Below are positions 1 to 5,906 of a DNA stretch of 15,173 bases, piece by piece. Origin of the DNA: Nanobdellota archaeon (GTDB lineage: Archaea > Nanobdellota > Nanobdellia > SCGC-AAA011-G17 > ARS1403). The DNA lies in assembly GCA_018831025.1 (NCBI GenBank), contig JAHJRB010000018.1, positions 1 to 15,173 on the forward strand, read 5' to 3'. Within the stretch, counting starts at the first letter, position 1, and the number at the start of each line of letters is the position of its first letter. The position numbers were made by a program, and so were the translations under genes. The notes under the pieces are model-generated. The model was not told where the DNA came from. It did no database searches and saw nothing but the letters and a program-made list of their open reading frames with translations.

Positions 1-1
1 A

Positions 2-15
2 GTAACCGTTTAGCT
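2..15 (+). repeat. Left terminal inverted repeat of IS66 element
   Basis: GTAACCGTTTAGCT is the exact reverse complement of 1349-1362. Similarity stops abruptly at base 16 inward and at base 1 outward, which fixes the element boundary. The transposase stop codon (10-12) lies inside this repeat. Confidence 0.9.
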
Positions 16-1287
16 GCTAAGTGTTTCTCTTAGCATGCTAAATGTATTTAAGTTTCTTAAGTTCCATGTAGCTAATACAGACATAACACACTCTTTAATT
101 CTCACTCCTTTCTCATTCCAGAGTAAGCTAATCTTTCTCTGTATTACAGATTCTCTTAATGCTCTCTCAGCTTTATTATTTGTAGGTTCTATTTCAGGAT
201 GTAGAATACATGTGAACCAATGCTCTAATCCATTCTCTAATTTTACTGCAAGGTCTTTTAGCCCGGTATAATGCTTGCATACTCTTATCCACTTTTTCAT
301 TTCCTTTATGCACAAATTGTAAGTTCTTGTTTTTACGCTTTGGATAGTATCTACTGTAATCTTCTTTATTCTACTGAATATGTTGCATAAAGCGTTGTAC
401 ACAATTCCTGCTTGTTTTCCATATTTTTCTTTATACCATTTTACTTCTCTTAACAAATGTGCCCAGCATCTTTGGAGCTGTTTTACACATTTGGGATATG
501 AAGTCCATCCATCACATGTAAGGATTCCTTTGTAATTCTTGCCAAGAGCTTCAAGAATTGATTCTTGACCCCTGCTTTTTCTTATGAGGAATAATACAGA
601 AGTTAATGTGACAAATGTCCATAACCAGAAGTTTTTTCCCTGCACTTTTTGCCCTGTTTCATCTGCATTCACCTGCATAGAATTTCTTACTTCTTCCTTA
701 ATTCTCTCATAAACTCCTTGTAGTTTATCTGAAACTCTTTCTGTAATATCAAGAACTGTGGCAGGAACTATGCTTAATTCATATCTCCTGTTAAGGGTAT
801 TTACTATCTTTCTATGAGGAAGCCTGTCCTCATATTTCATTAATGTTATTTCTGCCTGCAAGTTAGGACCGAATCTTCCCTCGTCTGGAAGATTAGGATG
901 TTCAGGAACTATTTCTTTCTTGCAGTTATTGCAGAAATAATGAGGGATTGTAAATTCTGTTATGATTAAAGGTTGAGGTTCTGGTATGTCTTCTATAATC
1001 TTTTTTTGAATACTCCTTGGTCTTCCTAATTGCTTATTGCAATGAGGACATTCTCTTAGTTCTAATGCTTCAAATCTATTTGGTCTAGGAATGGGTCTTG
1101 TAGTTCCTTCATGACCTTTGAGAGCACCCACTTTATTGCCTGTTTTTTCTCTTTTAGGATATTTTCTCTTATCCTGAGAAGGGGGCGTATGTGCATTTTC
1201 ATATGCAAGAAGCCTTTTCTTTAATTCAAGGATTATTTCTATTAATTCTTCTCTGCTCAAATCTTTCAATTCATTGGGGGCTTCCAT
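10..1287 (-). CDS. IS66-family transposase (TnpC-like, DDE)
   Basis: This 425-residue protein is the cut-and-paste transposase of the surrounding element. The N-terminal part has a short coiled-coil-like helix (residues 10-32) followed by the IS66 linker with a PPS motif near 35-37. A zinc-finger-like pair of CxxC motifs follows, at C80/C83 and C119/C122. The catalytic core shows the family DDE residues: D209 in the ADETG motif, D259 in the CDGW motif followed by CWAHL.R (274-280), and E374 in NNKAERALR. The C-terminal stretch resembles the usual IS66 tail, so the protein looks full length with no frameshift. The ATG at 1287 is preceded by GTGAGG about 6 bases upstream, a plausible ribosome-binding site. 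The stop codon lies in the left terminal repeat. The gene appears intact and could be active. Confidence 0.93.
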   Translation of the reverse strand: MEAPNELKDLSREELIEIILELKKRLLAYENAHTPPSQDKRKYPKREKTGNKVGALKGHEGTTRPIPRPNRFEALELRECPHCNKQLGRPRSIQKKIIEDIPEPQPLIITEFTIPHYFCNNCKKEIVPEHPNLPDEGRFGPNLQAEITLMKYEDRLPHRKIVNTLNRRYELSIVPATVLDITERVSDKLQGVYERIKEEVRNSMQVNADETGQKVQGKNFWLWTFVTLTSVLFLIRKSRGQESILEALGKNYKGILTCDGWTSYPKCVKQLQRCWAHLLREVKWYKEKYGKQAGIVYNALCNIFSRIKKITVDTIQSVKTRTYNLCIKEMKKWIRVCKHYTGLKDLAVKLENGLEHWFTCILHPEIEPTNNKAERALRESVIQRKISLLWNEKGVRIKECVMSVLATWNLRNLNTFSMLRETLSS

Positions 1288-1348
1288 TTGGTCCTCACTT
1301 CAACCCCCAAGAATTAATAGTTAGAACTACTATTTGCTATTTTCGGTT

Positions 1349-1362
1349 AGCTAAACGGTTAC
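1349..1362 (-). repeat. Right terminal inverted repeat of IS66 element
   Basis: AGCTAAACGGTTAC matches the left repeat over 14 of 14 bases in inverted orientation. It lies about 60 bp upstream of the transposase start codon. Confidence 0.9.
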
Positions 1363-1370
1363 AAGATAAA
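1363..1370. repeat. Candidate 8-bp target-site duplication (right copy)
   Basis: AAGATAAA directly flanks the right terminal repeat. IS66 elements usually duplicate 8 bp on insertion. The partner copy would lie just left of the window; the single visible base there (A at position 1) is compatible but proves little. Confidence 0.3.
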
Positions 1371-1384
1371 GAAAAACTTTTAAA
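1371..1384 (+). promoter_or_regulatory. Candidate BRE/TATA promoter of the small membrane-protein gene
   Basis: GAAAAA (1371-1376, BRE-like) is followed by CTTTTAAA (1377-1384, TATA-like). Archaeal transcription starts about 25 bases downstream of the TATA centre, which falls at about 1406-1408, on the ATG itself. This predicts a leaderless mRNA, in line with the lack of a convincing Shine-Dalgarno sequence. The surroundings are AT-rich, so chance matches are possible. Confidence 0.45.
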
Positions 1385-1407
1385 CCAATTGTATTTCTAA
1401 AAGTAAG

Positions 1408-1644
1408 ATGACATACGAAACTTTAATTCAGGAAATACCAAGATATTATGAAGAGAACAAAGGAGTAATAGCCTATTTTGGTATGCTAGCTGCAGCTGCA
1501 TTAGTAGTATGGAGACACGAAGATATTATAGATTGGCTTTTACCTGTAGGAGAAAAACCTATAAGAAGAACCTTAAGGGATATTGATAATGAAATTACAG
1601 AAGCCATACAAGGTGAAGATGCAGAAGTAAGACCAAATCATTAA
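1408..1644 (+). CDS. Small predicted single-pass membrane protein, unknown function
   Basis: This 78-residue protein is not recognised as a member of any family. It has an amphipathic N-terminus, one hydrophobic segment at about residues 20-36 (VIAYFGMLAAAALVVW), and then a charged tail of about 40 residues rich in Glu, Asp and Arg. A single-pass membrane protein with a soluble C-terminal tail is the simplest reading. It has a TATA-like element spaced for leaderless transcription. Its TAA stop (1642-1644) directly abuts the rps7 stop (1645-1647) on the other strand, so the two genes converge with no spacer. Such exact abutment and the non-random composition argue for a real gene, but homology has not been tested. 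Confidence 0.6.
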   Translation: MTYETLIQEIPRYYEENKGVIAYFGMLAAAALVVWRHEDIIDWLLPVGEKPIRRTLRDIDNEITEAIQGEDAEVRPNH

Positions 1645-2238
1645 CTATCTACTAGAATCAGCTTGCCTTTCTAATTCTCTTTTTTTAGATAAAGCATTAC
1701 TCTGTAAATTTAATTGATAAGCATTTAAAATTTCATCAGCAAGCGCACTCTTAGCAGTTTTTTTCTTGTTAAATGTATTAGCATAAGCTCCTTGAACCAT
1801 GTATCTTAAAACAATATCAATTCTACGTTGTGGACTACATTCCACAGCTTTTGGGTATCTAGCTCCACCATATTCTATTGTAGTAATTTCTTCTCTAGGA
1901 GCTGCATTTTCAAGGGCTTTGACAAAAACCCCAATTGGATTTTTTCCAGTTTTCTTTTCTAATATAATAAAAACATTTTCAACCAAGTTATAAATCTTAA
2001 CAATTTTCCCAGTATTGTGCCCCGAACTTATTTTATGTTTCTTACCTTTATGACCCGTAACCATTAATTTATTGATTAATCTTTCAACTATATGGTAATT
2101 ACTTTTATGGAATTTAATATCAGTATTTCTTCCAGCAGTTCTAGGAACTAATCTTGTATCTAAATTAATATATTTCCTTAAACCTTCATCATCAATTTTT
2201 ATTTCACTTGTATCCCATCTATCAAATAGTTTCATCAT
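1645..2238 (-). CDS. rps7: 30S ribosomal protein uS7
   Basis: This 197-residue protein matches archaeal uS7, the 3'-major-domain primary 16S rRNA-binding protein that nucleates assembly of the small-subunit head. Recognisable parts are the central NPIGVF.KALENAAPREE region, the GGARYPKAVE..PQRR segment, and the archaeal-type C-terminus ending in ERQADSSR. Length is normal for archaea. The first ATG overlaps the rps12 stop codon as ATGA and is followed at once by a second ATG. The purine-rich stretch GGTGGAGAAAGGTAG just upstream is a good ribosome-binding site. It is the last gene of the operon. The elongation-factor genes often found next in archaea are missing, and the small convergent membrane-protein gene takes their place. 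Confidence 0.97.
   Translation of the reverse strand: MMKLFDRWDTSEIKIDDEGLRKYINLDTRLVPRTAGRNTDIKFHKSNYHIVERLINKLMVTGHKGKKHKISSGHNTGKIVKIYNLVENVFIILEKKTGKNPIGVFVKALENAAPREEITTIEYGGARYPKAVECSPQRRIDIVLRYMVQGAYANTFNKKKTAKSALADEILNAYQLNLQSNALSKKRELERQADSSR
1680..1686 (+). terminator. T-run, possible terminator for the small plus-strand gene
   Basis: Seven consecutive Ts occur 36 bases after the stop codon of the small gene, inside the antisense of rps7. Archaeal polymerases can terminate at T-runs without a hairpin. T-runs are common in this AT-rich window, so the call is weak. Confidence 0.2.
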
Positions 2239-2672
2239 CTTCTACCTTTCTCCACCTTGCCTCTAACAAGTGAATTCAAACTTTGATCATTAACTTTAAT
2301 AACCTGCCATCTTATGCCCGGAATATCTCCTTTAGCTCTTCCCATTTTTCCACCAATACATTCAACAATAACCTCATCATGCTCATCAATAAACTTAGAA
2401 GCTAAATTTCCAGGAACAAAAGCAGTTATTTTCTTCCCATTTTTAGTTAATTGAATCTTGACACACTTTCGCATTGCCGAATTTGGCTGCTTTGCTTCTC
2501 TTTGTATTTTAGCAAGCACAATTCCCTTAGCCATAGGAGCACCTTTTAATGGATCAGATTTAACCTTAAGATTTAACATTCTTCTTTTATACCATCTATT
2601 CTTCCATCTACTTGATTTCCTTCTTTGTTTTAATTTTTTCCCAGCATTCAAACCTTTTGGTTTTTTACTCAT
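2235..2672 (-). CDS. rps12: 30S ribosomal protein uS12
   Basis: This 145-residue protein is archaeal uS12, part of the decoding centre and needed for translational accuracy. The decoding-loop signature KQPNSAMRK spans residues 61-69. KNGKKITAFVPG (77-88), DEHDEVIVE (96-104) and GDIPGIRW (115-122) are the other conserved blocks. The N-terminus is very basic, as expected for a tail that reaches into the rRNA. Length is typical of archaea. The start overlaps the nusA stop codon as ATGA, with a GAGG about 14 bases upstream. The pairing with uS7 downstream and the NusA-like gene upstream is the standard archaeal arrangement. Confidence 0.97.
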   Translation of the reverse strand: MSKKPKGLNAGKKLKQRRKSSRWKNRWYKRRMLNLKVKSDPLKGAPMAKGIVLAKIQREAKQPNSAMRKCVKIQLTKNGKKITAFVPGNLASKFIDEHDEVIVECIGGKMGRAKGDIPGIRWQVIKVNDQSLNSLVRGKVEKGRR

Positions 2673-3082
2673 TTTATTACTATATCCTCAAACTTAAAGT
2701 ATCTAGAAAGTGTCTCTTTAAGCTCTTTTAAATTTTTCCTTTCTCTCCCTATTAATAAACCTTTCGACCTAATATCCCCCACAAAAATAGTCAATATCCC
2801 TTCTTCAAATTCCATATTTTCAGCCTTTATAGGGTATATCAAATGAGCAGCAAATTCCTTAATATCCTCACTTTTTTCAATTAATTTTATTTTTTTCTTG
2901 AATAAACTCTCTAATTTTTTAACCTTAAAAGCATTCTTTCCAAGAGCCTTGAATATTGTCCCTTTTTCAACAACGAACCAAATACTATTGTTTCTTAAAA
3001 TAACATCTAAAGCCTTAACTCCTGTTAGATTTTCAAAAAGAATCATTGACTTCATTAATTTTTCATCATAAACAATTTTCAT
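2669..3082 (-). CDS. nusA: Archaeal NusA-like KH-domain transcription factor
   Basis: This 137-residue protein is the short archaeal NusA homologue, made only of two KH-type RNA-binding domains and lacking the N-terminal polymerase-binding and S1 domains of bacterial NusA. The family opening FENLTGVKALDVI is at about residues 16-28. KH1 runs roughly 38-66, with GKNA where a canonical GxxG loop would be, and KH2 roughly 103-130, with GRER at that place. Position between eL30 and uS12 is conserved in archaea. It probably binds nascent RNA and affects elongation or termination; the precise archaeal role is not well established. Both ends overlap their neighbours as ATGA, so translational coupling is likely. 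No clear Shine-Dalgarno sequence is visible. Confidence 0.9.
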   Translation of the reverse strand: MKIVYDEKLMKSMILFENLTGVKALDVILRNNSIWFVVEKGTIFKALGKNAFKVKKLESLFKKKIKLIEKSEDIKEFAAHLIYPIKAENMEFEEGILTIFVGDIRSKGLLIGRERKNLKELKETLSRYFKFEDIVIK

Positions 3083-3333
3083 TTTTCTAGGCTTAAAACA
3101 CTTACAGAAAAAGGTTTTTTACAAAAAGCTCCTACCTCATCATTAGTAATATCTAATTCAATTACTTTAACTTTATTTAACTTAGCATAATGCTCAATAT
3201 CTTTTTTTATACTTTCATTACAATTTTTAGAAACAAAAACTTTCTCAATTTTATCATTTCTAAGCAATTTTAAAGTTCTATCTGTACCAAATACCAATTT
3301 CTTACCCTTTAAAGCATCGCTTAATTCACTCAT
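3079..3333 (-). CDS. rpl30e: 50S ribosomal protein eL30
   Basis: This 84-residue protein belongs to the eL30/eL8 RNA-binding family (kink-turn binders) and acts in the large ribosomal subunit. Family features are GTDRTLKLLR (16-25), VFVSKNC (33-39), the helix DIEHYAKLN (46-54) and the C-terminal TNDEVGAFCKKPFSVSVLSL segment. It is somewhat shorter than the usual archaeal protein of about 100 residues but seems to contain the whole fold. The ATG overlaps the rpoA2 stop as ATGA, with the purine-rich GGAGAAGGAAG upstream as a ribosome-binding site. Location between rpoA2 and nusA is the normal archaeal operon order. Confidence 0.94.
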   Translation of the reverse strand: MSELSDALKGKKLVFGTDRTLKLLRNDKIEKVFVSKNCNESIKKDIEHYAKLNKVKVIELDITNDEVGAFCKKPFSVSVLSLEK

Positions 3334-5906
3334 TTTTTATCTTCCTTCTCCGGAACCTTAGTAACAATAAGATCAGGCAATCCAGTACCTACAGGTACGG
3401 GTTGGTTTAATATAACGTTTTCTATTACAGAATTTAATCTATCAACTTCCCCTGTCATAGCAGCATTAATCAAATGTCTTATTGGAGTTTCAAAACTAGC
3501 TCTAGCCAATACGCTTTCTTTCTCTCCAGTCATACCAGTTCTGGTTATACCTCTAATAATTCCTTTAGCAGTCATTGCATCTGCAATTAACATAATATGT
3601 CTTATATCAACATCTAATCCTTGATTTGTAATAACTTTACTAGATTCATTAATGATAGCTTGTCTTGCAGCTTCAATCCCTAAAACATCTCTAACTTCAT
3701 GAATATCATTAGTTATTACTCTCATATTATCAACTTCCTTAACAGCCATAACATCTTTTAAATTACTTCCTGCAGTTAGAATAACAAACTCTCCCCCTCT
3801 CTTAACAGGTAATACAGCTGTAACCTTTTTAACTCCTGAAATAAATGTATTTCTTGCTTTTTCTTTTAAAGCATAAACTTCATTTAATGCAGCCTCTTTT
3901 CCTTTTAAGACTAATTCATTTTTATTTGCCCTTATTTGAACATTTCTTAAACCTTTAGTCAGAACCTCAATTAAATCCTTTTCATTAACTCCTAAATCTC
4001 TTAATTTATTCTTGTCTAAAAGAATCTTAACGCATAATCTGGTAACATCAATTAAAAATTCACTGGAAACATCTTCTAAAACCGTTTCTTTTAATCTATA
4101 AGCAATTTTTTTAACAGCCTTAGCATCTTTTGCATATTCTTTTTTCAAATAAATCTCCATAGCCGGGGTACTAGGATTCTTAGTAGCATCAAAAATCTCA
4201 ATAAGTCTAGGTAAACCTAATGTAACGTTCATCTCTGCAACTCCAGCAAAATGCTTTACGTTTAAAGTATTATGAGTAACAATCCCCTCAGAAGTTGTAA
4301 ATGTCTCTAAACCAGGAACACTTAAATCATAAACATAATCATTATTTTCCACATATTCAATTTTTTTAATAGCATCCCAAATAACATCAGAATTAAACAT
4401 TCTATTCATTATTTCTAATTCTTTTTTAATATCAATATTTTTTTCTTTAGATAATAACTCAAACTTTTTCATATATCTAAACAAGGCTGTCCTTCCAATC
4501 TTTTGTCTTTTAGTAAAATTATTAACATATCTGGTAGGCATTTTTAGTTTCTTAGCAACATCATAAAATAAATTATCAAAACCAGATATCATATCTGTAT
4601 AATCTTGGGATTTATTTAAAATCTTTTTTGCTTCTGTAGATAGCTTTTCTAAAGCTTTTCTTTTATATATAAGATTAGAACCTATCTTTTCCAAGAACAA
4701 AGAAGCATATTTATATGGAATCAACAACCCATATTGTTTTTTAATCTTGATTTTATGCGAAAAAATTCTGAATCTTGTTAATAATAAAGAAATTCCATCT
4801 ATTAATTCTTTAGAGTTAGAAGATATTCTTATCATTTTTCTATCAGTATGCACATTCCCATTCCCATCAAAATAACCCTTTAGTAAACCAGAAACAAACT
4901 CTTCTTTAGCACTATAAGCAAATTCAGGAACTTTTTTATTTTTAGAGCCAGTCTTACATGTATTAATAAGGAAACTAGCTAATAAAGAAGAGTTTATTTT
5001 CAAATCTCTAGATAAGGAAAATCCTCTTTGATGATACACTTCTTTATAGTCCAAAAGCATATTACTCAAAAAAGCTTTAACATTATTCATAAAAAAATTG
5101 TCCATATTAGAGATATTTATTTGTCCATGAGTGGCATTACCTTCTGATAAATAAGCACCAATAAACCAACCAAGTCTTTTATCTAATTCTAATTTTCTTG
5201 GGAGGGGTTTTGATATTGTTCCTTCTCTTATTAAAAAACCTTCTTCTTCAATAATTGGAAATCTAGTGCTTTGAGTGATATAATCCATTAAATCTATCTC
5301 CTCAATACAATTCTCTGGTAAATATTTAATAACAGGGATTCTATCCCCTACATTTAAATCACTTCCAACAATAGGAACAACTTTATTATTCTTTCTTGTA
5401 ACAAAAGAATGGTTATCAGTAGCAACAATACTTCTGCCTGATTTTGTAGTTAATTTTAATAATTTCTTATTCGTTCTATGTCTACTCAATTCAGTAATCT
5501 TCTTCCATTCAATTTTTTCTTCTTGATTTAAACTTGGAACATAAATCTCCTCATTTTCTAAAGGTAAAACATCGGAATTATTAAATTTCATAGAACCATA
5601 TTTTTCAATAAATTTATCAACAAATCCCCCAATTTCCAAGATTTTTATCCTATCTTTAATCTTTAAAATTATTTTTTCATTTTTTAGAATACTCATCTGC
5701 GTTCCAGGTTCACCAAAGCTTTCTGCAGTAATAACTCCTATACTCTCTCCAGGATCAATAATAGCATTCTCATATTCTGACTGTACTTTATCTAAGATTT
5801 TCTTTAATTGTTCTTTGGAAATCTTTCTATCTTTAACTTCTTCTTTAATCTCATCTAACAAAGGTTTCGGCAATTTATCCTTATATTCTTCTATTAAATC
5901 AGGCAT
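3330..5906 (-). CDS. rpoA2: DNA-directed RNA polymerase subunit A'' with embedded intein
   Basis: The reading frame encodes 858 residues: 71 residues of N-extein, a 475-residue intein (72-546) and 312 residues of C-extein. The spliced product would be 383 residues, normal for archaeal A'', the C-terminal part of the largest subunit. It carries the trigger loop and cleft/jaw parts. The N-extein ends GEPGTQM and the C-extein resumes TLNVKHFAGVAEMN (547-560), together forming the universally conserved trigger-loop region. The rest (LGLPRLIEIFDA, NPSTPAMEIYL, and the RGITRTGMTGEKESVLARASFE region) is standard. The ATG overlaps the rpoA1 stop by 8 nt (ATGCCTGA), and the stop overlaps rpl30e by 4 nt. 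No separate promoter is evident, so it should be co-transcribed with the other subunits. Confidence 0.97.
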   Translation of the reverse strand: MPDLIEEYKDKLPKPLLDEIKEEVKDRKISKEQLKKILDKVQSEYENAIIDPGESIGVITAESFGEPGTQMSILKNEKIILKIKDRIKILEIGGFVDKFIEKYGSMKFNNSDVLPLENEEIYVPSLNQEEKIEWKKITELSRHRTNKKLLKLTTKSGRSIVATDNHSFVTRKNNKVVPIVGSDLNVGDRIPVIKYLPENCIEEIDLMDYITQSTRFPIIEEEGFLIREGTISKPLPRKLELDKRLGWFIGAYLSEGNATHGQINISNMDNFFMNNVKAFLSNMLLDYKEVYHQRGFSLSRDLKINSSLLASFLINTCKTGSKNKKVPEFAYSAKEEFVSGLLKGYFDGNGNVHTDRKMIRISSNSKELIDGISLLLTRFRIFSHKIKIKKQYGLLIPYKYASLFLEKIGSNLIYKRKALEKLSTEAKKILNKSQDYTDMISGFDNLFYDVAKKLKMPTRYVNNFTKRQKIGRTALFRYMKKFELLSKEKNIDIKKELEIMNRMFNSDVIWDAIKKIEYVENNDYVYDLSVPGLETFTTSEGIVTHNTLNVKHFAGVAEMNVTLGLPRLIEIFDATKNPSTPAMEIYLKKEYAKDAKAVKKIAYRLKETVLEDVSSEFLIDVTRLCVKILLDKNKLRDLGVNEKDLIEVLTKGLRNVQIRANKNELVLKGKEAALNEVYALKEKARNTFISGVKKVTAVLPVKRGGEFVILTAGSNLKDVMAVKEVDNMRVITNDIHEVRDVLGIEAARQAIINESSKVITNQGLDVDIRHIMLIADAMTAKGIIRGITRTGMTGEKESVLARASFETPIRHLINAAMTGEVDRLNSVIENVILNQPVPVGTGLPDLIVTKVPEKEDKK
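4269..5693 (-). mobile_element. RpoA'' intein (475 aa, Ser1, LAGLIDADG type)
   Basis: The boundaries are fixed by restoring the trigger-loop sequence GTQM|TLNVKHFAGVAE. Splicing residues in precursor numbering are Ser72 as first residue instead of the usual Cys, T163 and H166 in block B (ATDNHSF), penultimate His545, last Asn546, and Thr547 as the +1 nucleophile. Block F/G is at about 522-546 (YVYDLSVPG...GIVTHN). A LAGLIDADG endonuclease is inserted: first motif IGAYLSEG (249-256, acidic residue E255), second motif LLKGYFDGNG (341-350). At the usual second catalytic Asp the residue is N349, so DNA cleavage may be lost. A lysine-rich, possibly helix-turn-helix segment lies at about 444-483. 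It does not resemble the other two inteins of this operon beyond general motifs. Splicing is inferred from intact residues, not shown. Confidence 0.95.

Larger units (their letters stand above)
2..1362 (-). mobile_element. IS66-family insertion sequence, single-ORF type, apparently complete
   Basis: The element is bounded by a perfect 14-bp inverted repeat: GTAACCGTTTAGCT at the left end, and its reverse complement ending at 1362. Ends starting GTAA are typical of the IS66 family. The only gene inside is an IS66-type DDE transposase filling almost the whole element. The accessory tnpA and tnpB genes of classical IS66 are absent, as in the ISBst12-like subgroup. IS66 elements usually make an 8-bp target duplication; the right flank is AAGATAAA (1363-1370). 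Only base 1 (A) is visible on the left, and it agrees with the last base of that octamer. The element lies beyond the small plus-strand gene that follows the ribosomal operon, and its right end stops 9 bp before that gene's candidate promoter. Confidence 0.88.

Noticed and set aside
1317..1333. Imperfect dyad ATAGT...ACTAT upstream of the transposase gene, as a possible operator.
   Set aside because: The arms are only 5 bp in AT-rich sequence with no supporting context.
1368..1376. A-rich run that would be a T-rich tract on the minus strand, as a terminator for the operon after rps7.
   Set aside because: It is about 270 bases past the rps7 stop, beyond the small plus-strand gene, and overlaps that gene's candidate promoter; no evidence favours termination there.
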